This document shows positions 22,990 through 32,007 of a DNA stretch of 37,123 nt, one piece after another. This DNA is from DATDAW01 sp036524675 (GTDB lineage Bacteria > Verrucomicrobiota > Verrucomicrobiia > Chthoniobacterales > DASVRZ01): positions 1-37,123 of the forward strand of contig DATDBU010000126.1 in NCBI GenBank assembly GCA_036524675.1, read 5' to 3'. Within the stretch, counting starts at the first letter, position 1; each line of letters begins with the position of its first letter. Made by a program: the position numbers and the translations under genes. The notes beneath the pieces are model-generated. The model was not told the origin of the DNA, searched no databases, and was given only the letters and a program-made list of their open reading frames with translations.

Positions 22990-23871
22990 TCAATACTCCC
23001 GATCCAGCAGGTAGTTCGCGAGCGCTCGCAGAATATCCGCTTTGGCTCCGAAAGATCCTGTTGCGGCTAATGCGGCCGCGGTTAAGCGCTGCGCTTCGTT
23101 ACGCGCTTTTTTGAGGCCGAACACAGCAGGGTAGGTCGCCTTTTGCGCCGCAATATCTTTGCCGGCGCTCTTACCGAGCTTTTCACTGGTCTGGGTGACG
23201 TCAAGGATGTCGTCGATAACCTGAAAGGCGAGGCCCAGGTTTTGGGCGAAATCGGTGAGGGCTTCGAGTTGCCTGTCGGTGGCGTTGGCGCTCATACCGC
23301 CGAGCCGGATGGCTGCGGTGAGCAGTGCAGACGTTTTCGCGCCGTGAATGAAGCGTAGCTGCGTTGGGGTGACCTTCTTGCCTTCGGCTTCGAGATCGGC
23401 TACCTGCCCGCCTACGAGGTGGCGGCTGCCAGCGGCGACTGCGAGCTCGCGAACGTGATCGGCGACGGAATAACGTTTGGTTGGCGGCGCTGCTGCCGCG
23501 ATTTCGAATGCGAGTGTGAGCAGAGCGTCACCGGCCAGGATCGCGACTGCCTCGCCGAAAACCTTGTGATTGGTGGGTTTGCCGCGGCGGAAATCGTCGT
23601 TGTCCATGGAGGGCAAATCGTCGTGGATCAGCGAATAAGTGTGGACGATTTCCGTGGCGCAGGCGAGGGGCAGAGCATTGGCAATGCGTCCGCCACACGC
23701 TTCCGCTGCGGCCACGGTCAGAATCGGCCGCAGTCGCTTGCCTCCGGCGAAAATACTGTACCGCATGGCCCTATGCAGCGTCGCAGGTTTTGTCGAGGCA
23801 GCAGGAAGGAAAATCTTGAGCGCCTCGTCGACGGCGCGTTGGGTGGTTTTCAGGTAGGAAGGGAGATCCAT
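22990..23871 (-). CDS. ispA: Polyprenyl (farnesyl/geranylgeranyl) diphosphate synthase
   Basis: A 293-residue trans-prenyltransferase. The first aspartate-rich motif is SLIHDDLPSMDNDDFRRGKP (Asp84, Asp85, Asp90) and the second is QVIDDILDVT. FAGGKRLRP and GGQVADLEAEGK carry the IPP-binding and helix-F signatures. Length and motifs fit the bacterial IspA group making C15 or C20 diphosphates; the residue pattern before the first motif was not used to decide chain length. Its product could feed the squalene/phytoene synthase at 18322-19185. It is the last gene of a minus-strand cluster (thiE, pfkB, CPBP, nadE, ispA), 91 bp after nadE, and converges on the peptide array. Confidence 0.95.
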   Translation of the reverse strand: MDLPSYLKTTQRAVDEALKIFLPAASTKPATLHRAMRYSIFAGGKRLRPILTVAAAEACGGRIANALPLACATEIVHTYSLIHDDLPSMDNDDFRRGKPTNHKVFGEAVAILAGDALLTLAFEIAAAAPPTKRYSVADHVRELAVAAGSRHLVGGQVADLEAEGKKVTPTQLRFIHGAKTSALLTAAIRLGGMSANATDRQLEALTDFAQNLGLAFQVIDDILDVTQTSEKLGKSAGKDIAAQKATYPAVFGLKKARNEAQRLTAAALAATGSFGAKADILRALANYLLDREY

Positions 23872-23962
23872 CCGGTCGAGGAAATCAAATGCGGTGGGTC
23901 AGGGCAAACGAAACGATCGTTGAATGCTTTTGCGGGCCTGTCTACCAGACCGATCTGGGGGG

Positions 23963-25591
23963 TTATTCCGTAAAGCGCTGGGCGATGGGCATTCTCCGGC
24001 CAATGCCGAAGGCCGTGCTGGTGACTTTTAATCCGGGCGCAGCCTGGGAGCGTTTATATTCGTTCCGGTCAATCTGGCGGACGAGCCATCGCACCGTTTT
24101 TTCGTCGTGTCCGTGGGCGATGATGTCGCGAACCCCCATTCTTCGTTCCACGTAAAGGGCAAGGATGGCGTCGAGCACCTCGTAGGGTGGGAGGCTGTCC
24201 TGATCGATCTGGTTTGGGCGAAGTTCGGCGCTGGGCGGTTTTTCAATGGAGGCAGGGGGTATAATCTCGCGATCACGATTGATCCAGCGGGCGAGCTCGT
24301 AGACTTTGGTTTTCGGGACATCACTGATAACAGCCAGGCCACCGCACATGTCGCCGTAAAGCGTGCAATAGCCAACAGCCAGCTCGCTTTTATTGCCGGT
24401 GTTGAGAACGATGTGGCCAAACTTGTTCGAGAGCGACATGAGCGTGAGCCCTCGAAGACGGCTCTGAATGTTCTCCTCGGTCGTGTCTTCAGCGTCATTC
24501 GCAAAGGCTTCGGAGAGTTGCGCTTGCATTCCTGTAAAACTGTCGCGGATCGGAATCGTGAGATGACGGATGCCCAGGTTTTTGGCAATGGCGAGCGCAT
24601 CATCGATACTGCCCTGGCTGGAATAGGGTCCTGGCATCGCGACGCCCGTGACGTTTTCGGGCTCGAGCGCGGCAGCGGCAAGCACGGCGGTGACCGCCGA
24701 ATCGATGCCGCCGCTGAGACCGATAACGGCCGTTTTGAAGCCGGTTTTTCGGATGTAATCCCGGATACCCAGGGTGAGCGCATTGAAAAGCTCCTCCGGC
24801 TCGTCGGCTACAGCGGGTTCGACGCCCGGCCCGGCGGTGTCGACGATCTGGATATCTTCTTCAAACGCCTTGAGCCGGGTCAGAATGTGGCCTTGAGCGT
24901 CGATGGCGAGCGAGTTGCCGTCGAAAATGAGCTGATCGTTTCCACCCACGGCGTTGCAGTAGACAAACGGACGCCGATACTGGCGGGCCAGCGAGGCAAT
25001 CATTTGTCGCCGGATCTCCGATTTGCCGACTTGAAAGGGGGACGCGCTGAGGTTGACGATGATTTGTGCTCCGGCTTTGACGAGTTTTTCGACTGGGTCC
25101 CGGTCGTACAGGTTCCGGCTGAGGTATTCCTCGGTCCAGATATCCTCGCAGATCGTCACTCCGATGCGGGTTCCCGCGATGGTCGCCAAATTGATGTCTT
25201 CGCTCGGCTCAAAATAACGTGATTCGTCGAAAACGTCGTAAGTGGGCAACAATGTTTTGTGGAATTTGCGGATCGATTTTCCTTTTTCGAGCAGGAACGC
25301 AGTATTCCGGAAGGGGCGTCCGCTCAGTTTTTCATTAAAATCGATACCGCCTATGAGCAGCGGCACGTCGCCTACCTGGGTGTGCAGTCCGTGAATCGCC
25401 TCCAGAGCGAGCGGAACAAACTGCGATTTGAAAATGAGATCCTGCGGCGGGTAGCCCGTAATCGTAAGTTCTGGTGTGACAACGAGTTGTGCTCCATCTG
25501 TCGCCGCCTTTTCGTAAGCGGCGAAAATGGCGGCGCTGTTGCCGGGGATGTCGCCGACAGTGGTGTTGATTTGGGCCAGGCCGATTCGCAT
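23963..25591 (-). CDS. nadE: Glutamine-dependent NAD+ synthetase
   Basis: Converts nicotinate adenine dinucleotide to NAD+ using glutamine and ATP in the cytoplasm. The 542-residue protein has both domains. The N-terminal nitrilase-like glutaminase has catalytic Glu41 (VVTPELTITGYPP), Lys112 (FHKTLLPTYDV) and Cys148 (GVTICEDIW). The C-terminal synthetase has the PP-loop LSGGIDSAVTAVLAAAAL (about residue 290) and NKSELAVGYCTLYGDMCGGL. Every key residue is present. It starts 21 bp after the stop of the CPBP gene on the same strand, in the thiE-to-ispA cluster. Confidence 0.97.
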   Translation of the reverse strand: MRIGLAQINTTVGDIPGNSAAIFAAYEKAATDGAQLVVTPELTITGYPPQDLIFKSQFVPLALEAIHGLHTQVGDVPLLIGGIDFNEKLSGRPFRNTAFLLEKGKSIRKFHKTLLPTYDVFDESRYFEPSEDINLATIAGTRIGVTICEDIWTEEYLSRNLYDRDPVEKLVKAGAQIIVNLSASPFQVGKSEIRRQMIASLARQYRRPFVYCNAVGGNDQLIFDGNSLAIDAQGHILTRLKAFEEDIQIVDTAGPGVEPAVADEPEELFNALTLGIRDYIRKTGFKTAVIGLSGGIDSAVTAVLAAAALEPENVTGVAMPGPYSSQGSIDDALAIAKNLGIRHLTIPIRDSFTGMQAQLSEAFANDAEDTTEENIQSRLRGLTLMSLSNKFGHIVLNTGNKSELAVGYCTLYGDMCGGLAVISDVPKTKVYELARWINRDREIIPPASIEKPPSAELRPNQIDQDSLPPYEVLDAILALYVERRMGVRDIIAHGHDEKTVRWLVRQIDRNEYKRSQAAPGLKVTSTAFGIGRRMPIAQRFTE

Positions 25592-25612
25592 GAGTGATTC
25601 TGACGCGTCAGT

Positions 25613-26380
25613 TTACCAGAAACCCCACTGTTTGGTGAACATGATATACAAACCGAGAAAAAGGTTCGTGACGGCATGCGCAAAAACGCACGAGCCGAGG
25701 CTCTTCGTGACGCAGGCAATGCCGTTGTAAATGAGCCCGCAAAGAAATGCCGCTGGAACGTCAGGCCCGGGCATCCAGTTGGGTTCGCTGCCCCAATGCG
25801 CCAGCGTGAAGGCAGCTGTCGTAAGGAGGTAGGCTTTCCATTGAAACTGCCCGAAGGGAACCTCGTTCCAACGATCCGAGATGAGATAACGCATCAGGAA
25901 CCCGCGCCAAAAAATCTCTTCAAGCAGCGGAACGACAATGACCAGTCGCACAAAACGCAGGATGACCGTCGCCCAGTAACCCGTCGGGTTCGCTGCGAAA
26001 AAATCCGGATTGAAACCCATGCGCCGTGGGCCTGCCCAGTGAAAAAACTGGGGCGCTGTCCAGATCGCGAAAACGAAAAACCCGACAGCGAAGATTACGG
26101 ACAGGTATCGGATTCCGTTAAACTCGTAGCGTTTCCAGAAATAGGCTAGCAACGCGCCACAAACGAGAGTTTGGAGGGGATAAACGATATACTCGGGCGC
26201 AAACGGCCAGACCGGGAGGATGTCCAGGATGAACGGTCCCACAGCCATCAGCAGCATGAAAACGACGAACGGTCCGATGTAGGCGGCGGTTAATGACTGG
26301 AAAGGGTGTCCCATAGTGCCCGTCTTTTGGGTCCCCGTTCCTGAGTTTCCGCGCATGTCTGCCAGCTCTTCCCGGGTCAT
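25613..26380 (-). CDS. CPBP (CAAX-protease-like) intramembrane metalloprotease family protein
   Basis: A 255-residue, multi-span membrane protein with about six to eight helices. The Abi/CPBP catalytic signature is complete: PLLEEIFWRGFLMRYL (Glu154, Glu155, Arg159), the FTLAHW His195 and FAHAVTN (His235, Asn239). The layout resembles the CAAX-protease-related subgroup known from exosortase-containing genomes (VYPLQTLVCGALLAYFWKRY near the N-terminus), though no exosortase gene is in the window. The start overlaps the stop of the pfkB gene by 4 bp (ATGA), so the two are translationally coupled. The substrate is unknown. Confidence 0.88.
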   Translation of the reverse strand: MTREELADMRGNSGTGTQKTGTMGHPFQSLTAAYIGPFVVFMLLMAVGPFILDILPVWPFAPEYIVYPLQTLVCGALLAYFWKRYEFNGIRYLSVIFAVGFFVFAIWTAPQFFHWAGPRRMGFNPDFFAANPTGYWATVILRFVRLVIVVPLLEEIFWRGFLMRYLISDRWNEVPFGQFQWKAYLLTTAAFTLAHWGSEPNWMPGPDVPAAFLCGLIYNGIACVTKSLGSCVFAHAVTNLFLGLYIMFTKQWGFW

Positions 26381-27297
26381 GACAGCGACGTAAAATCCGT
26401 CATCGTCTGGAAGCCCTTGTAGCGTTCCGCAATTTGTGCTGCATCGAGCGTCCGTAACCGTTCCAGACTGAACGCCTCGACATTGAAACTCGCCATGACG
26501 CTTCCGTGTACGACTGCCTGCTTGAGCTGCGAGAAAGCAATTTCACCGTCGGGAGGCAGGCTTGCCAGATAACCGGCGAAACCGCCCGCAAACGTGTCCC
26601 CGGCGCCCGTAGGGTCGCGAATTTCTTCGAGCGGGTACGCGCCGCAGCTGAAGAATGCACTCGGCCCGAACAATAAACAGCCGTGTTCCCCCTTCTTGAT
26701 CGCAACATATTTCGGCCCCATGTCCTGAATGGTGCGTGCTGCACGGATGAGGCTGTTGTCCTTTGTCAGGAGGCGCGCCTCGCTGTCGTTGAGGATCAGC
26801 AGGTCCACTCGCTTGAGAAGATTGGCCAAGTCACCGGCTGCGATATTGATCCACAAATCCATGGTGTCGGCGATTACAAACCGCGGCTCCGGCACCTGGT
26901 CGAGCACATGACTTTGGAGTCCGGGCGCGATGTTCGCCAGCAACGTGATAGCCGGTTTCTTGAAGGACTCCGGAATCACCGGCGTGAAATGTTCGAAAAC
27001 GTTGAGCGCTATGTGCCGGGTATGCCGCACGTTGAGATCCCACTCGTACTCGCCCGTCCAGCGCATCGTTGCTCCGGGGACGATCTGCAAGCCGCTTAAA
27101 TCGACGTTCCGCGATTGAAAGTAAGCGATGTGCTCTTTCGGGAAATCGTCACCGACCACGCCCACAAGGTTCACCGGCGAGAAAAAACTGGCGCTTACCG
27201 CCGCAAACGACGCAGAGCCACCGAGCAGATCGTCGTGCTTTTCAATGGGCGTAATAACCGAATCCAACGCAACGGAACCGACAATGAGGACTGACAT
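26377..27297 (-). CDS. PfkB-family carbohydrate/nucleoside kinase
   Basis: A 306-residue ribokinase-fold enzyme. The second PfkB signature DPTGAGDTFAGGFAGYLA (catalytic base Asp234 in GAGD) is intact, the N-terminal GGSASFAAVSASFFS and VGVVGDDFP shape the sugar-binding side, and ILNDSEARLL and IKKGEHGCLLF fit the ATP side. Substrate specificity cannot be assigned; sugars, nucleosides and similar small molecules are phosphorylated by this family. It lies 49 bp downstream of thiE and overlaps the CPBP gene by 4 bp, so it probably belongs to one transcription unit with them. Confidence 0.92.
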   Translation of the reverse strand: MSVLIVGSVALDSVITPIEKHDDLLGGSASFAAVSASFFSPVNLVGVVGDDFPKEHIAYFQSRNVDLSGLQIVPGATMRWTGEYEWDLNVRHTRHIALNVFEHFTPVIPESFKKPAITLLANIAPGLQSHVLDQVPEPRFVIADTMDLWINIAAGDLANLLKRVDLLILNDSEARLLTKDNSLIRAARTIQDMGPKYVAIKKGEHGCLLFGPSAFFSCGAYPLEEIRDPTGAGDTFAGGFAGYLASLPPDGEIAFSQLKQAVVHGSVMASFNVEAFSLERLRTLDAAQIAERYKGFQTMTDFTSLS

Positions 27298-27346
27298 GTC
27301 TGAGAGAGTATGATTAAACGGGGATGGATGATCTCGAGGCGCCAGC

Positions 27347-27970
27347 TCAGCTCAGGAGTTTGCGGACCTCACGGGCGTACGTGACGAGATCCGGCGCCTG
27401 CAGCAATCCGGAGACGATTACCACCCGCTTCGCCCCGGCGTCGAGAACTTGCCGCAGATTTTCGAGTTTGATGCCGCCGATGCAATAAATGGGGATTTTG
27501 ACCGCTTCATGAATCCTCCGTATTTCGCTGAGGCCGACGGCGGTGTATTCCGGTTTTGTCGGCGTTGGAAAAAGCGGTCCGTATCCAATGTAATCAGCGC
27601 CTGCATCCTGGGCCGCCGTTGCCTGTTCCAGCGAATGCGTCGATTTGCCAATGATCCCTTTGGTCCCCGCCAGCTCTCGCGCGACAGCCACCGTCATATC
27701 GTCCTGGCCCACGTGCGCTCCCGTCGCGCCGGCTGAGGCAACTAGTTCTGGGTGATCATTCAAGACGAACGGCACGCCTGCGGTGGTGAAGATCGGTGCC
27801 AGTTTGCGTGCCAGGTCCGCGAATTCACCGGCCGGCAACCCTTTTGCGCGTAGCTGAACGATTTCCACACCTCCGTCGATCATCTGCCGCGCGACGTCCG
27901 GCATGTCTTCGGGAGTGACGTATCCCAGGTCCAGAATTCCGTAAAGATGGGCGAAGATGAGGTCAGCCAT
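27347..27970 (-). CDS. thiE: Thiamine-phosphate synthase
   Basis: Joins HMP-pyrophosphate and HET-phosphate to thiamine monophosphate. The 207-residue TIM barrel has the family signatures: YGILD at the start, VEIVQLRAKG, VLNDHPELVASAGATGAHVG, GKSTHSLEQATAAQ, YIGYGPLFPTPTKP and CIGGI in the phosphate-binding loop. It is the first gene of the minus-strand cluster ending with ispA; no TPP riboswitch was recognised in the 304-bp upstream gap, and no other thi gene is in the window. Confidence 0.95.
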   Translation of the reverse strand: MADLIFAHLYGILDLGYVTPEDMPDVARQMIDGGVEIVQLRAKGLPAGEFADLARKLAPIFTTAGVPFVLNDHPELVASAGATGAHVGQDDMTVAVARELAGTKGIIGKSTHSLEQATAAQDAGADYIGYGPLFPTPTKPEYTAVGLSEIRRIHEAVKIPIYCIGGIKLENLRQVLDAGAKRVVIVSGLLQAPDLVTYAREVRKLLS

Positions 27971-28274
27971 ATGCTGAAATGTGATCCATGTCCGAATCCG
28001 TCAGCAATTTAATTCAAAGCGTCCGGCCAGATGGATTTCGGTTACTGAGGTTTCCGAAAGATACCCTTGACGGCACTTTGGTTAACTGAAAGAAATGGAT
28101 CGACACTAACCAGAATCCCCTCAGCCGTTCCTTGTCTAACGCTGCCATGTCATGCCTTTCATTGTTCGGAAGCAGGCTCTCCGATGGGAGGATTGTGGTT
28201 TCTCCGGCTTGGCGTGCACCCCAAATGCCAATCGGGAAAGTCCATTCGAAGAATATCCATAAGGAGAATAAGTT
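27971..28274. promoter_or_regulatory. 304-bp divergent intergenic region of thiE and malE
   Basis: No gene is supported. The region must contain the promoters of the divergent thiE cluster and malEFG. A TTGACG box at 28067-28072 is a candidate -35 for malE but no good -10 follows at standard distance. AAGGAG at 28261-28266, 8 nt before the malE ATG (28275), is a good ribosome binding site. No THI-box-like structure or clear operator palindrome was recognised. Confidence 0.4.
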
Positions 28275-29528
28275 ATGCCGCCCTCATCCCTCTTAAGTTT
28301 CTTTAAAAAACTAACGCGACTTCTGCCCGTCGCCGTCCTCGCCACCTTGGTGGCGCCAGTTTTCGGTCAGGCCAAACCGGATGCAGGCAAGGCTGCCGCA
28401 GCCAAGGAGGGCGTGCTTACACTTTGGGTGCCCAAGCTCGCCGTGCAGGCTGTTTCCAATGCGGGCAAGGACTTCACTGCCAAATATGGGGTGGAGGTTT
28501 CCGTACAAGAAGTCTCTTTCGACTCAATTCGCGATGACCTGAAAACCGCGGCGCCGGCCGGAGAGGGTCCGGATATTATTGTCGGGGCTCACGACTGGCT
28601 GGGCGAACTGGTTGCTAATGGCTTGCTTGAACCACTCGATCTTGGCGACAAGGCGGCCGGGTTTGATCCGGTTAGTCTGAAGGCATTTACCTACGACAGC
28701 AAGGTCTACGGTTTGCCGTACGGTCTCGAGGCCATCGCTTTAATTTATAACAAAGAGCTTGTCCCCACCCCTCCGGCGACTTGGGAAGAGCTGAAAGCAT
28801 TGGCCAAGAAGCTCCAGGACGGAGGCAAAGTCGACCAGGGATACGGCCTCCACACCGGTCCGGCGGACCCATACCACACGTATCCTATTTTCACCGGCTT
28901 CGGCAGTTACGTTTTCAAGCAAAACCCCGACGGCACGTACGATCCTTCAGATCTCGGTCTCGACAACGAAGGCGGTCAGGAGGCCATGCGGGAACTCAAT
29001 TCCATGGTGAAAGCCGGTCTTCTTCGACAGAATATTGGCGGCTCGGATATCGACAGCCTGTTTGTTGCAGGCAAAATTGCCATGGTCATCGACGGCCCGT
29101 GGCGTTTGCCGGATCTGCGCAAGTCGGGAATCAAATATGGCATCGCCAAGATCCCCACGATGAAACAGCAGCCCATTCCTTTTGTGGGCGCGCAAGGTTT
29201 TATGGTCTCCGCCTTGGGCAAAAACAAAGAAGTCGCCAAGGCTTTCCTCGTTGAATTCATGGCCGACGACGCTTCGATGAAGAGCATTTACGACGCGGAT
29301 CCGCGGATACCCGCCTGGCTGGCGACGCAAAAAGCGGTGACCGATCCCGATATCGCGGCATTTGCGGCGTCTGCTGCCACAGGCCAGCCCATGCCAGCCA
29401 TTCCCCAGATGTCCAAGGTCTGGACCGATTGGGGAAAAGCGCTGAACCTCGTTTTTCAGCAATCCGAAGATCCTGCGAAAGCCATTAAAAATGCCGCAAC
29501 CTCCATCCGCGCCCAAATCAAGCCGTAG
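28275..29528 (+). CDS. malE: Maltose/maltodextrin-type ABC transporter substrate-binding protein
   Basis: A 417-residue secreted receptor with a signal peptide (residues 1-33, hydrophobic LLPVAVLATLVAPVFGQA). The mature chain follows MalE: EGVLTLWVPKLAVQAVSNAG, GPDIIVGAHDWLGELVANGL, YGLPYGLEAIALIYNKELVP, PATWEELKALAKKL and IAMVIDGPWRLPDLRKSG. It should bind maltose or longer alpha-glucans in the periplasm. AAGGAG 8 nt upstream fixes the start. The malF start lies inside its last codons. Confidence 0.93.
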   Translation: MPPSSLLSFFKKLTRLLPVAVLATLVAPVFGQAKPDAGKAAAAKEGVLTLWVPKLAVQAVSNAGKDFTAKYGVEVSVQEVSFDSIRDDLKTAAPAGEGPDIIVGAHDWLGELVANGLLEPLDLGDKAAGFDPVSLKAFTYDSKVYGLPYGLEAIALIYNKELVPTPPATWEELKALAKKLQDGGKVDQGYGLHTGPADPYHTYPIFTGFGSYVFKQNPDGTYDPSDLGLDNEGGQEAMRELNSMVKAGLLRQNIGGSDIDSLFVAGKIAMVIDGPWRLPDLRKSGIKYGIAKIPTMKQQPIPFVGAQGFMVSALGKNKEVAKAFLVEFMADDASMKSIYDADPRIPAWLATQKAVTDPDIAAFAASAATGQPMPAIPQMSKVWTDWGKALNLVFQQSEDPAKAIKNAATSIRAQIKP

Positions 29529-31056
29529 CTCGGTCGGAGGCCTCCTCCTGCGCCTTTTAGGTCTGGCTTTCATCGACGCTCTGGCGTTGCTGTTGGCTTA
29601 CGCGCTAGTGGGAAATGGTTTGTGGCCAGCTGCTATTGCCTTGGTAGTCGTCACCATCGCGATCAACTGGATTTTCCTCGACGAACGGTTGTATCCGGTT
29701 CGCTGGCTTTCGCCCGGACTGCTCATGATGTTGCTCATGGTAGTTTATCCGCTGCTGTTTACGGTTTATGTCGCGCTAACCAACTACGGCGATGGCCACC
29801 TCTTGAGCAAAGAACAGGTCGTCCGCCAGTTTACCACTCAGCACTACCAACCTCCCGACGCCGTCGTTTATCAGACCACTGTGTATATGAGCGCTGACGG
29901 CGCGTTTTTGCTCGTTTTCACGGATCCCAAGACAAACACGCGTCTGGCCGGCACCGCGGACGAGATACTTAAACCGATCGATGCCACTGGCGATTTGCCG
30001 GGCGCGCTCAAGGATTCTACCGGTAAAGAGTACTCGAAAGTCGAGGCTATGAAAACGCTCCGTCTCCTCGATCGGTTGACGAAGATTCCCTTTTCCGACG
30101 GCACGAACGTTGTCCAGGTAACCGGGATGGGAAAAGCCTCGCAGCGCAAACCGGCTTACGCATTTGATCCCGCAACCGATCAGTTGACGGACAACCGGAC
30201 CGGTGTCGTTTACAAGCCGGTGAAGGGGACTTTCACGGCGCCCGATGGCAAGACGCTCAGTCCTGGCTATCACGTGATGATTGGTTTTGAGAACTACCTT
30301 CGCGTGGTCAAAGATCCTAACATTCGCAGTCCTTTCCTGCGTGTTTTTGTCTGGACGTTTCTTTTCGCCGCTTTTTCCGTGTTGCTAACTTTCGTGGTCG
30401 GGCTGAGCATGGCGGTCGTCCTGAACGATAAGAGTTTGCCGTTTCGGGGGCTTTTCCGGACGCTGATCATCATCCCATACGCCATCCCCGCGATCATCAG
30501 CACGCTGATCTGGAGAGGACTGCTTAATCCCAACTATGGGCAGTTCAGCGGTTTGATCAAAGGCGTTTTCGGCACGAGCCCGCAGTGGTTCATTGATCCT
30601 TTCTGGGCGAAAGCGGGTATTCTCCTCATCAATACCTGGTTGGGTTATCCGTACATGATGCTCATCTGTCTGGGTGCGCTGCAATCGATTCCCGGGGACA
30701 TGTTCGAAGCCGCGGATATCGACGGCGCCGGAAAGTGGTTGCAGTTTCGCAAGCTAACATTGCCATTGCTGCTCGTAAGCATTGCGCCTTTGCTCATCGG
30801 CACCTTTGCTTTCAATTTCAACAACTTCGGTCTCATCGAAGCCTACAACAAAGGCGGTCCTCCCATCGCGGGCGAAGCGACGCCTGCTGGTCAGACCGAC
30901 ATTCTCATTTCCTATACATTTCGCCTCGCATTCGGCAGCGGGGCAGGCGCCGACTATGGCCTCGCTTCGGCGATTGCGCTCTTTATTTTCCTGCTCGTTG
31001 GCGGGTTGACGATGTTGAACTTCCGCTACACGCGCCAACTGGAGGAAGTGACCTAA
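29491..31056 (+). CDS. malF: Maltose-type ABC transporter permease MalF
   Basis: A 521-residue inner-membrane permease. Two hydrophobic hairpins near the N-terminus are followed by a periplasmic loop of about 160 residues (about 107-270), matching the large P2 loop of E. coli MalF. The ABC coupling helix (EAA loop) reads MFEAADIDGAGKWLQFRKLT. The only start codon before the first membrane segment is ATG 29491, so the gene overlaps the end of malE by 38 nt, long for a typical junction. malG follows 3 bp after the stop. No malK gene is in the window. Confidence 0.93.
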   Translation: MPQPPSAPKSSRSSVGGLLLRLLGLAFIDALALLLAYALVGNGLWPAAIALVVVTIAINWIFLDERLYPVRWLSPGLLMMLLMVVYPLLFTVYVALTNYGDGHLLSKEQVVRQFTTQHYQPPDAVVYQTTVYMSADGAFLLVFTDPKTNTRLAGTADEILKPIDATGDLPGALKDSTGKEYSKVEAMKTLRLLDRLTKIPFSDGTNVVQVTGMGKASQRKPAYAFDPATDQLTDNRTGVVYKPVKGTFTAPDGKTLSPGYHVMIGFENYLRVVKDPNIRSPFLRVFVWTFLFAAFSVLLTFVVGLSMAVVLNDKSLPFRGLFRTLIIIPYAIPAIISTLIWRGLLNPNYGQFSGLIKGVFGTSPQWFIDPFWAKAGILLINTWLGYPYMMLICLGALQSIPGDMFEAADIDGAGKWLQFRKLTLPLLLVSIAPLLIGTFAFNFNNFGLIEAYNKGGPPIAGEATPAGQTDILISYTFRLAFGSGAGADYGLASAIALFIFLLVGGLTMLNFRYTRQLEEVT

Positions 31057-31059
31057 TTT

Positions 31060-31932
31060 ATGGCAGGAACATCCCTTTCGACAGCACGCCGTGCAAACCT
31101 GTTTCTCAAAATAGGCATCGCGATCCTTGCGGTAGCGTTCGCGCTTTATCCGGTTGTCTGGATTATTTCCGCCTCTCTCAATCCAGCCAATTCCCTGCTG
31201 AACCTGTCCATCATTCCGGAGCCGGCCAGTCTGGCAAACTTCGAGCGGCTCGTTTCCGACCCTCAATATCCCTTTCCGCTTTGGATTTGGAATTCCATCA
31301 AAGTCGCCGCCATCACGTCCGTCTTGACGGTGTTTTTGACAGCGTTGGCGGCCTATTCTTTTTCGCGCTTCCGGTACAAAGGGCGGCGCACCGGACTGTT
31401 GGTTATTCTGCTTATCCAACTGTTCCCTAACAGTCTCGCCATCGTTTCACTCTTCCTGTTGCTCCAGCAAATAGGAAACATTCCCGGCCTTTCCTGGTTC
31501 GGACTGAATACACACGGTGGATTGATCCTGATTTATGCCGGAGGTGCCTTGGGCTTCAATACCTGGCTGATGAAAGGGTTCTTTGATTCCATCCCAAAGG
31601 AGCTCGACGAAGTCGCTAACATCGATGGAGCTACAAAATGGCAGGTCTTTTGGTCGATCATTCTCCCGCTAGCGCGTCCGATTCTTGTCGTTATTGGAAT
31701 CCTGACATTCATTGGCACTTACGGAGAATTCCTCATCGCGCGGGTCATCCTCAAAGGAACAGAAAACTACACGTTGATGGTCGGCTTGTTCCTTTTCAAC
31801 AGCGGCCGCGCCCAGGAATGGGGCGTCATCACGGCCGCATCCCTGGTCGGCGCCCTGCCGGCCGTCATTCTCTTCTTTGTAACGCAACGCTTGCTGGTCA
31901 GCGGTCTCTCCAGCGGTGCGGTGAAAGGGTAG
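31060..31932 (+). CDS. malG: Maltose-type ABC transporter permease MalG
   Basis: A 290-residue inner-membrane permease with six predicted helices. LASLANFERLVSDPQYPF-like text (PEPASLANFERLVSD) follows the first helix, and the EAA coupling loop is DEVANIDGATKWQVFWSIIL, both MalG-type. It pairs with MalF to form the channel; the ATPase must be encoded elsewhere, as is common for MsmX-like shared ATPases. It ends 75 bp from the convergent decarboxylase gene. The short gap holds degenerate GTGAATAG/GTGAATGG repeats and a weak ACGTT/AACGT hairpin. Confidence 0.93.
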   Translation: MAGTSLSTARRANLFLKIGIAILAVAFALYPVVWIISASLNPANSLLNLSIIPEPASLANFERLVSDPQYPFPLWIWNSIKVAAITSVLTVFLTALAAYSFSRFRYKGRRTGLLVILLIQLFPNSLAIVSLFLLLQQIGNIPGLSWFGLNTHGGLILIYAGGALGFNTWLMKGFFDSIPKELDEVANIDGATKWQVFWSIILPLARPILVVIGILTFIGTYGEFLIARVILKGTENYTLMVGLFLFNSGRAQEWGVITAASLVGALPAVILFFVTQRLLVSGLSSGAVKG

Positions 31933-32007
31933 GGCGTCTTACGTTCGAAAACGTGATTGGTGAATAGTGAAAGGTGAATGGTAAAACTCATCTTCATATT
32001 TGCGGCG

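Noticed and set aside
24107..25222. 371-codon plus-strand open frame
   Set aside because: Antisense to nadE; long antisense frames are expected in G+C-rich coding DNA and the translation has no family motif.
31933..32007. Functional repeat element between malG and the decarboxylase gene
   Set aside because: The GTGAATAG/GTGAATGG run is short and degenerate; nothing indicates more than simple-sequence filler.
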